Program-made: the position numbers and the translations under genes
DNA from: Lachnospiraceae bacterium
GTDB lineage: Bacteria > Bacillota > Clostridia > Lachnospirales > Lachnospiraceae
NCBI GenBank assembly: GCA_014804365.1
Contig: JAAUZX010000019.1
Coordinates: 44,468-83,425, forward strand
Reading direction: 5' to 3'
DNA length: 38,958 bases
Part shown: piece by piece, positions 32,573 to 38,958 of the stretch
How the letters are laid out: every line of letters starts with the position of its first letter
How positions within the stretch are numbered: position 1 is the stretch's first letter
Notes under the pieces: model-generated
What the model saw: the letters and a program-made list of their open reading frames with translations, nothing else
Told to the model about the DNA's origin: nothing
The model's database searches: none

Positions 32573-34996
32573 TCAGTCAACGATACACTGGGCTTTGGCA
32601 TAAAACGCCCTGTTTCTTCCTTCTATCCATCCGTCATTTTTTACTATATATTCCCCTGTAAGCCGGATATCCTCAGAAGAACTTCCTATCTCCACTCCGA
32701 TGGCTCCCTTCTCAATCTTCCATCGCATATCTTTGTCAAGGAATGCCATCTGGCTTGCCAAAACCTCAAATGCAACTGTCTTTTTCTCTCCCGGTTTTAA
32801 CGAAATTCTCTTAAATCCTGCCAGTTCTTTTACCGGCCTTGTCATGCTTGCATACCTGTCGATCAGATAGAGCTGCACCACCTCATCACCCTCGCATTGG
32901 CCTGTATTGCATACTGTCACTTCCATTTGGACGCTTCCCTGTGCGTCAATCTCCTCCTTAGAAATCTTCAAGTCCGAATAGGTGAATGTCGTATAAGAAA
33001 GACCATGCCCGAAGCAGTATCTTGGCGTATGGGGCAAGTCCACATAGTTTACAAATCCGATGCTCTCCCCCTGATGCCATGCGGAACCATTGGGATGATT
33101 ATAATAAATCGGAATCTGCCCTGCATGGTAAGCCACAGATACCGGCAGCTTCCCGCCCGGATTATATTCCCCGAATAGTGCGCTTACTACTGCTTCTGCC
33201 CCGGTTTCCGCCGGGCTCCATGCTTCCAGTATTGCGTCCAGACATTCATCCGCCGCATCACTGGATACAGGTCGTCCGTCAAAATGAACCCCGATCAGCG
33301 GCTTCCCAAATTCTGCTGCCTTTCTGATGAATGCATCCTGACAGGGCGGAAGATTGATATTACTTGCGTCCACACCTTCTCCCATGGATGCCATAGAACA
33401 GGTTCCGTGTTTTCCCCCGAGAGTCAAAATGACCACATCTGCTTCCTTTACTGCCTGCAACGCTTCTGCAAAATGGGATTCATCCGCACCGGCAATGGGA
33501 TAACCGTAGGCATACATAATTTCTGTTTCCGGCATTCGTCCTCTCATTTCCTCCAGAAGACTTTTACATTCCGGTTTCTGACGATGCAGTATCGCATCAA
33601 ATTCTTCTGTTTCATCTGACTGGATGTTGGTTCCCGGAATCGTTTTGATCTTGTCCGTATCCGCTTGCACTGCACCGCTCACCCCTGCAATGGAATTTGC
33701 AACCGCATAAGTAGATTCCATCATGCACAGATGAGTATATCCGCCAAAAAATTTCCTTGCGCAGTCGGCATGTGGTCCGATCAGGGCAATTTTCTTCTTA
33801 TCCCTCTTTAACGGAAGAACCCCATTATTTTTCAGCAGCACCAGAGATTCTTTTGCTGACTGTAAGGATATCTCTCTGTCCTCCTCACGGCATACCGCTG
33901 CCTTCAGTTCTTCCCCTTCAAGGGCATACGGATGTTCAAAAAGCCCCATACGGAACTTTGCAGTAAGGACACGCAGCACTGCCCTGTCAAGCAATGCCAT
34001 ATCCGCTTCGCCACTTTCAAATTTTCTTTTCAATTCCTCTCCATAGCCGGTAGTACCGGGCAACTCGATATCCATTCCCGCTTCCATACAAAGAAGCCCG
34101 GCCTCCGCTTCACTTTCTCCAACGTGCTGCACATGGTGCACGCCGCTGATTGCGCCATAATCACTGACACACAGTCCTTCAAATCCCATCTCATCCCGCA
34201 AAAGCGTTTTTAAAAGCGTATAGGATGCAGACATCGGTTCCCCATTAATGGAATTATAACTTGGCATGATCCCTTTCAACCCGGACTGCGCAATGGCAGC
34301 CTGAAAAGGCTTTCCATATACCTCCTGCAATAGCCGTGTCGGCGTATCAGAGTGTGTGCCATGTATTCCGCCCTGCGAATTATGAAAAGCAAGGAAATGC
34401 TTTGCCACACTCTCGGTCTTTCTCCCTGCCGTCTTCCCTTTTTGAATCCCTCTTGTATAAGCAGCTCCCATTGCCGAAGCCAGCACAGGATCTTCCCCAT
34501 AAGTCTCTCCCTGCCGCCCCATACGGGAATCCCTTGATATATCAAGTACCGGTGCCAGCACATGGGTAATGCCGCAGGCTGCCTCCTGCCTGCTTACGAT
34601 TTCGGCAATCCTCTCTTCCAGTTCCGGATCAAAGCCGGAACCTCTCCCAATCCCGACCGGAAAGCTGGTGGTATCCTGAATAAACGCTCCGCATAGCCCT
34701 TCCATGTGGAAAATAGCAGGGATATGATGAGGGCTGTTATCCATCACAATCTGCTGGACCTTCCTCTGCCATTTTGCCGCCTCTTCAAGAGTCTCTATCC
34801 TGCGCATTTCCAGAGTACTGACTTCCCCGATTCCAAAGGGTGTACCTTCCGAAATCTTCTCCATATCCTCATACATTTCCCCGAAAGGGAAAATGCAGTT
34901 GACCTGTGCCATTTTCTCATTAAGGCTCAATTCCGCCAAAAGAGCGGCTGCACGATCCTGTGGGGTTTTCGTCTTATCTAAGTATTGTTCTCCCAT
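32573..34996 (-). CDS. GH3 beta-glycosidase (beta-glucosidase/xylosidase type), canonical order
   Basis: This 807-aa enzyme has the normal GH3 order: TIM barrel (about 20-330; APVLDISRDSRMGRQGETYGEDP, KHFLAFHNSQGG), nucleophile D279 in GLCVSDYGAIS, the alpha/beta sandwich (about 375-610; SAKESLVLLKNNGVLPL) and the fibronectin III-like domain (about 660-780; FGHGLSYTTFTYSDLKI). It lacks a signal peptide, so it acts in the cytoplasm on imported beta-glycosides. The ATG at 34996 is chosen since AAGGAA lies nine bases upstream; a TTG nine codons earlier lacks a site. A TATAAT at 35047-35052 suggests its own promoter. Confidence 0.95.
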   Translation of the reverse strand: MGEQYLDKTKTPQDRAAALLAELSLNEKMAQVNCIFPFGEMYEDMEKISEGTPFGIGEVSTLEMRRIETLEEAAKWQRKVQQIVMDNSPHHIPAIFHMEGLCGAFIQDTTSFPVGIGRGSGFDPELEERIAEIVSRQEAACGITHVLAPVLDISRDSRMGRQGETYGEDPVLASAMGAAYTRGIQKGKTAGRKTESVAKHFLAFHNSQGGIHGTHSDTPTRLLQEVYGKPFQAAIAQSGLKGIMPSYNSINGEPMSASYTLLKTLLRDEMGFEGLCVSDYGAISGVHHVQHVGESEAEAGLLCMEAGMDIELPGTTGYGEELKRKFESGEADMALLDRAVLRVLTAKFRMGLFEHPYALEGEELKAAVCREEDREISLQSAKESLVLLKNNGVLPLKRDKKKIALIGPHADCARKFFGGYTHLCMMESTYAVANSIAGVSGAVQADTDKIKTIPGTNIQSDETEEFDAILHRQKPECKSLLEEMRGRMPETEIMYAYGYPIAGADESHFAEALQAVKEADVVILTLGGKHGTCSMASMGEGVDASNINLPPCQDAFIRKAAEFGKPLIGVHFDGRPVSSDAADECLDAILEAWSPAETGAEAVVSALFGEYNPGGKLPVSVAYHAGQIPIYYNHPNGSAWHQGESIGFVNYVDLPHTPRYCFGHGLSYTTFTYSDLKISKEEIDAQGSVQMEVTVCNTGQCEGDEVVQLYLIDRYASMTRPVKELAGFKRISLKPGEKKTVAFEVLASQMAFLDKDMRWKIEKGAIGVEIGSSSEDIRLTGEYIVKNDGWIEGRNRAFYAKAQCIVD

Positions 34997-35046
34997 ATCG
35001 CTTATTTCCTTCCTGTTTACCAACTGAATCTATACCATATTAATCT

Positions 35047-35052
35047 ATTATA
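35047..35052 (-). promoter_or_regulatory. candidate -10 element before the GH3 pair
   Basis: A consensus TATAAT lies 51 bases before the GH3 start at 34996, in the 156-nt gap after the GH94 gene. The -35 region (about TTAGAC, 19 bases up) is weak. It could drive the two GH3 genes separately from GH94. Confidence 0.4.
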
Positions 35053-35152
35053 CACTCTTATGTAATGCCACGTCTAACTAAGAAGCTGCCTTCTCCGCCT
35101 TACGTCTACAGACCCAGCCTGAGTCAAATGCAAAGTCATTTCTTAACGACTC

Positions 35153-37498
35153 CTAACTATCTGTTCTCTCCTTCAAAATTACCTCTACCTCATGTTTCCT
35201 GCCATCTCTGAAATCCGGTAAAACCGTTCCTGAAACATTGCGGCCATCCACCGTGATTTCAGCAATTCCATTCTCCAAATGTGCAGGATTCTTGACGGCT
35301 ATATGGTAATCCGCTCCCCGAAAATGCCTTGTCATCTCCGCGTATTCCCAACCGGAAGGAAAACAGGGTTCTATCCGAAGCCCGTCATAATCATGCTTTA
35401 CTCCCATAATTCCTTCACAAAGCCCCATAAGGCACCATGCGGAAGTACCGGTAGTCCATGACTGATAAGATTTCCCATAATATCCCGGATTGGTGGAATA
35501 GCAGTTGGTAAACACATAAGGTTCCGCCCCGGACCGCATAGAAGGATTCTGATCACTGTCCGGCATGATCTTCTTTAAGGTTTCCACCGCCTTGCTGCCT
35601 CTCCCGGTCTTACAGTCCATCAAAATCTTAAAGCCCGTCGCATGGCAGTACACGCCTCCATTCTCAAACAGCCCCGGAAGCATACCCGACATCCTTCCCA
35701 CATTGGGCGAATATTCGGGATATGGTGGCATATTTAAGGGAAAGCCGAAATCATGCTCCATGCCGTCCACTGCCTGTAGTACCAGCGGGAGTTTCGATTC
35801 ATCCGCCACATCACCCAGCACCGCCCATGTCTGGGCATTCAGGTAAATTTTGCTTCCCGCACTGTCCTTTGAACCGATGTTCTCCACCGGACTTAAGGCC
35901 CGCATATACCATTCGCCATCCCATGCTTTCTCATTAATACTGGTCTTTAATATCTCGTATTCTTCTGCAACCGTCCGTGCATATTCATAATCGCCATATT
36001 TTTTCATCATCAGTTCCAGCTCTTTTAAAGCAAGACAAAACTGATGGGAGAGCATCACTGATTCTGCCTCCGGATCAGTGGTAATATTCAGCGCATCATT
36101 CCAGTCCGCAAAATAAATGCGCACCAGCCCGTTTCTCCCTTTATCGGCAATCAACCTGTTCACAGCCGCCTTTACATGTTCCAGCATGGTTGCTTCCCCG
36201 CCATCCTGCCATGAAATACATTCCTCAAGAAGGGAAAAATCACCGGTTTCTTTGATGAGCCGGCATACTGCCCAGATAATCCAGAAGGGCTGATCGGAAT
36301 ATCTTGTATCGTCATAAGGATACCATGTCAACACCCCATGACCATCCTGAAATTGATGTCTTAAACATTCCAGTATTTCTTCCTTTGCCTTGTCCTGTCT
36401 GTAATTCAATAATGCCGCTGCAATCTGCAGATTATCCCTGACGCCCTTTTTCCCAACAATACAGAAATCCACCTGCTTCTTTACCCAGTTATTCATAATA
36501 TTGTTGATTTTCTCATCCGGCGTCTGCACAGACAGAGAGCCATACTTGTGGTAATAATAATCCTGCGCTTTCTGAAATTCCTGCTCCACCGCTTCCCCAT
36601 TTAGAATGCCGGAAGCTGCCTCTCTTGCCTCCTGCCGTGATTCGCTGATTCCAAATATCAAGTGAATTTCTTTTGATTCACCGGGCTGAAGTGTAATTTT
36701 GTGCTGCAATACACCGCCCAGAATAAAAAGCGCCGCCTCGGAATTCGTACAGTCTCTTCCCTCCATTACCACATCCGGACGCTGAAACAACGCACAGGCG
36801 GAAGCATCCAGCTGTGTGATCGTGCTTGTGGAGCCGCAAAACTTGCCCAGATCCCCATCATAAGCATATACCGGCTCCGAAGAAGCAAGAAAGCCATGAT
36901 ACCTTCCATGGGGTGCAAAGGGATGTGAAGAATCACAGTAGATTCCATTTAGTTCTCTGTCAAAATCCGTTTTCATACATCGGTACATCTCATAATATCT
37001 TGGATAAGAAAAGCCTTCCAGATAAAAGCTTACCGCCGGGAAGACACTTAATGTCCTCTCCCTTTCTCCCATATTTCGAATATTCAGGCTCCAAACTTCA
37101 TGAAAACCTTCCTGCGGCACAAAAATCCGCCATGAGCTTTGTATCTCATGATATTTTGACTGTATCATGGAATAGCCGATACTATGGGTACACTGATACT
37201 CTTCTACCTTGGCATTTAACGGTCCGAATCCAATATTCCAACATGAGCAGTCTTCCTCATCCCGAAGGTATACATACCGCGCATCATCCCGGTTGATCAT
37301 GCACATATCGGCTTTCTCACTAAGATAATAGCTACGCCCATGACCGATCTGGGAAACCTGTGCACAATACCGGTTTTCGTTCCATAAATAATTATACCAG
37401 TATCTGGGTGTTCTTGGTTCTTTTATAATACAGGCGTTTCCATCCTGCGAAAATTCATATGTACTGTTGTCTGTAAGTCTGTTTTTATTATTTCCCAT
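35153..37498 (-). CDS. GH94 family glycoside phosphorylase
   Basis: This 781-aa cytoplasmic protein belongs to GH94 (formerly GT36). An N-terminal beta-sandwich (about 1-280), a helical linker and an (alpha/alpha)6 barrel (about 330-700) are followed by a C-terminal beta domain. The DWND motif at 465-468 holds the general acid region of the family, and VGKKGVRDNLQ (about 348-358) and GMLPGLFENGG are also typical. Enzymes of the family split cellobiose, cellodextrins, laminaribiose, chitobiose or beta-1,2-glucans with phosphate to give glucose-1-phosphate or an equivalent. Specificity cannot be set by eye. I use the ATG at 37498; an in-frame GTG at 37522 has no site. AAGGAG lies 13 bases upstream of the chosen start. 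Confidence 0.92.
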   Translation of the reverse strand: MGNNKNRLTDNSTYEFSQDGNACIIKEPRTPRYWYNYLWNENRYCAQVSQIGHGRSYYLSEKADMCMINRDDARYVYLRDEEDCSCWNIGFGPLNAKVEEYQCTHSIGYSMIQSKYHEIQSSWRIFVPQEGFHEVWSLNIRNMGERERTLSVFPAVSFYLEGFSYPRYYEMYRCMKTDFDRELNGIYCDSSHPFAPHGRYHGFLASSEPVYAYDGDLGKFCGSTSTITQLDASACALFQRPDVVMEGRDCTNSEAALFILGGVLQHKITLQPGESKEIHLIFGISESRQEAREAASGILNGEAVEQEFQKAQDYYYHKYGSLSVQTPDEKINNIMNNWVKKQVDFCIVGKKGVRDNLQIAAALLNYRQDKAKEEILECLRHQFQDGHGVLTWYPYDDTRYSDQPFWIIWAVCRLIKETGDFSLLEECISWQDGGEATMLEHVKAAVNRLIADKGRNGLVRIYFADWNDALNITTDPEAESVMLSHQFCLALKELELMMKKYGDYEYARTVAEEYEILKTSINEKAWDGEWYMRALSPVENIGSKDSAGSKIYLNAQTWAVLGDVADESKLPLVLQAVDGMEHDFGFPLNMPPYPEYSPNVGRMSGMLPGLFENGGVYCHATGFKILMDCKTGRGSKAVETLKKIMPDSDQNPSMRSGAEPYVFTNCYSTNPGYYGKSYQSWTTGTSAWCLMGLCEGIMGVKHDYDGLRIEPCFPSGWEYAEMTRHFRGADYHIAVKNPAHLENGIAEITVDGRNVSGTVLPDFRDGRKHEVEVILKERTDS

Positions 37499-37589
37499 CG
37501 TTACAACCATGCTCCTTTTCACCGTTTATCACTAACTATATCAAGTGTAGCTTTATTTCTTTCTTTCGTATTGTAAAATAACGCTTCCG

Positions 37590-37619
37590 ATTATAATATT
37601 CTTTCCATATACCAATCAA
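37590..37619 (-). promoter_or_regulatory. promoter of the GH94 gene
   Basis: TTGATT (37614-37619) and consensus TATAAT (37590-37595) lie 18 bases apart on the minus strand, after the terminator of the GPH gene and about 90 bases before the GH94 start. The -35 matches four of six consensus bases. Confidence 0.6.
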
Positions 37620-37650
37620 ACATTACCACACTTCGCAAGCCGGTTTACCG

Positions 37651-37692
37651 ATAAAACCGGTACATGAAAGCTTTTCTTTTTCATGCACCGGT
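37651..37692 (-). terminator. intrinsic terminator after the GPH symporter gene
   Basis: On the minus strand ACCGGTGCATGAAA pairs with TTTCATGTACCGGT (one G.T pair, 14 bp) and is followed by TTTTAT. It starts about 28 bases after the GPH stop, separating that gene's transcript from GH94. Confidence 0.85.
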
Positions 37693-37719
37693 CAAACCTC
37701 AATCACATCATCAATTTAT

Positions 37720-38958
37720 TTATTTCTGCCTTGCCGCTTTTCTCTCTGCCACTTCCTGACGCATTGCAGGGAGCTTCTTCTCCAAATCAAATCTGGTGAA
37801 GATAACAAACATCAGCAGATTGATCACTACCGGAAGATAATTGGAAAATCCGTAAATGGAATATCTCATGGAAGTCGTTGCTTCTGCCAGTGTTGCATCA
37901 TAAGAACCCAGTACAAGGAACAGACTAAGTAGTAGAGAACCTGCCCCACCTCCTACCTTGCTTCCAAATCCAATCGCACCGCTGGAAGTTGCAACTAAAG
38001 TTTTATCATACTTCCACTCATTATAATCAACCGCCATTGCCAGCAGCACGCCGTACAGGCACATAAGCGGAATCTGAATAAAGCTTCCCAACAGACTGGT
38101 CACTACGAATAAAACAAAGTTTGTCGGTACAAAACAACGAATCCCCGCCGCAATCGCCGCTCCCAATGTTCCTGCATAGATGGTTCTGGTCACACCCAGC
38201 TTTGCTATGATCGGTTTAGAAACTGCAAACCCTATAACAGTCGCAAGCATTCCTGCCGCTCCTATCAGCCCTACCAAAGCGTCATTTCCAAAAATCCACT
38301 TACAATAATATGTTCCGCCGGAGCCAGCTATTGTATTTGTGATATTTGTAATCAGATTGAATAGTAATACGATCACCCAATACTTATTATGGAACAACAT
38401 CACAATTGCTTCTTTGAAAGGCACTACCTCTTCTTCTGCTTCCTCATGGATTTCATCCCCTATATCAGATGCAAAAACTGCTTTTCGTCCATTGTTATAA
38501 CAGATCAGGAACAAAAGAAGAACCGCCGCTCCCAAAATAACACCATACTTGATCCACGCACTCTGCGTTCCACCCAGCATATTTGTTACCGGGATAGTTG
38601 CAATGGCAATTACCATACCTGCCCCATAGTTACCTACCGCACGGAAAATTCCCATACTGCCGCGTTCACTCTGACTGTTCGTCCGAACGACCATAACCGC
38701 CGAAAAGGGTGTTGCGATCATCGTGTAAATGACTGCTGTCAAAAGAATATTAGTTATCAACGCATAGATAAGCGCCGGAATCTGCCCTGCCTGAATAGGA
38801 ACCGTGAACATCATCACCATGATCACTGCCGCTGGAATCGCCATACGAAGCATCCACTGGTAATATTTCCGGTTGCCGCCCTTAGAATGGTCTATAACAT
38901 TTCCGAAGATTACATCTGTAAATGCATCAAGAACTTTTGCAATTGCCATAACAATACC
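37720..38958 (-). CDS. GPH family (glycoside-pentoside-hexuronide) cation symporter, N-terminus cut by the window
   Basis: The frame is open to the window end, so the 412 residues seen lack the N-terminus (roughly 40-60 residues by family length). About eleven membrane helices remain. GPH marks include KVLDAFTDVIFGNVIDHS near the start, TPFSAVMVVRTNSQSERGSMGIFRAVGNYG, a central acidic loop (DEIHEEAEEEVVPFKEA) and AVDYNEWKYDKTLVATSSGAIGFGSKVGGG. These symporters import di- and oligosaccharides with Na+ or H+. Placement next to GH94 and two cytoplasmic GH3 enzymes fits uptake of beta-gluco-oligosaccharides. Confidence 0.93.
   Translation of the reverse strand, partial: GIVMAIAKVLDAFTDVIFGNVIDHSKGGNRKYYQWMLRMAIPAAVIMVMMFTVPIQAGQIPALIYALITNILLTAVIYTMIATPFSAVMVVRTNSQSERGSMGIFRAVGNYGAGMVIAIATIPVTNMLGGTQSAWIKYGVILGAAVLLLFLICYNNGRKAVFASDIGDEIHEEAEEEVVPFKEAIVMLFHNKYWVIVLLFNLITNITNTIAGSGGTYYCKWIFGNDALVGLIGAAGMLATVIGFAVSKPIIAKLGVTRTIYAGTLGAAIAAGIRCFVPTNFVLFVVTSLLGSFIQIPLMCLYGVLLAMAVDYNEWKYDKTLVATSSGAIGFGSKVGGGAGSLLLSLFLVLGSYDATLAEATTSMRYSIYGFSNYLPVVINLLMFVIFTRFDLEKKLPAMRQEVAERKAARQK

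Noticed and set aside
1..38958. CRISPR array, tRNA or rRNA genes, prophage or insertion sequence
   Set aside because: I saw no regularly spaced repeats, no tRNA-like T-loop and CCA context, and no transposase or integrase frame on either strand.

Overview
The window looks like a chromosomal segment of a gut-type Clostridia, most likely a Lachnospiraceae. The basis is moderate GC, strong AGGAGG-type ribosome binding sites, and the gene set: an OmpR-type regulator next to an ABC exporter and kinase, an AAA/DUF4143 ATPase, a domain-permuted GH3 beside a normal GH3, a GH94 phosphorylase with a GPH symporter, and a TPP-controlled ThiT. The family assignment is inference. I saw no tRNA, rRNA, prophage, transposase or CRISPR array.

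Layout. 1-4060: hslO (Hsp33) with a possible small Cys-rich gene after it, a plus-strand XRE-kinase fusion gene with a palindromic operator candidate, a SAM methyltransferase and a YjbR/MmcQ-type protein. 4083-7031: a large membrane-anchored GH20 protein with an elaborate foldback leader. 7213-11901: a small membrane transporter (PF06695), hisC, a GT2-TPR glycosyltransferase, a small membrane protein and a family-3 acyltransferase. 12244-13335: an orphan membrane-anchored protein. 13458-17124: a response regulator, ABC ATPase, permease and histidine kinase, with three phased repeats before the ABC genes. 17194-19446: a NYN-LOTUS RNA-binding/nuclease-like protein and a cytidylate-kinase-like protein, separated by a 0.55-kb region with a LexA-box-like palindrome. 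19693-23400: TPP riboswitch, thiT, a MATE transporter and an NSS transporter. 23408-27158: a DUF3160 lipoprotein and a CapA-like protein. 27344-28528: an AAA/DUF4143 ATPase whose best-placed start codon is ATA. 28826-38958: a sugar locus with an MFS transporter, permuted GH3, canonical GH3, GH94 phosphorylase and a GPH symporter cut by the window end.

How genes work together. In the right-hand locus the GPH symporter probably imports beta-linked gluco-oligosaccharides, GH94 splits them with phosphate, and the two GH3 enzymes hydrolyse beta-glycosides; none of these enzymes has a signal peptide, so this happens in the cytoplasm. The regulator-ABC-kinase set looks like a peptide-stress export and sensing unit.

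The most unusual observation is a pair of about 160-nt foldback elements (3509-3664 and 12018-12179). Their long outer arms differ completely between copies but are self-complementary within each copy. The cores share a CGAG/CGAG (tandem G.A) stem with compensatory base changes, a CCTTCGG-capped hairpin and a GAAA/GAGA motif. This points to selection for RNA structure and a candidate undescribed structured RNA or repeat family. A more divergent foldback leader precedes the GH20 gene.
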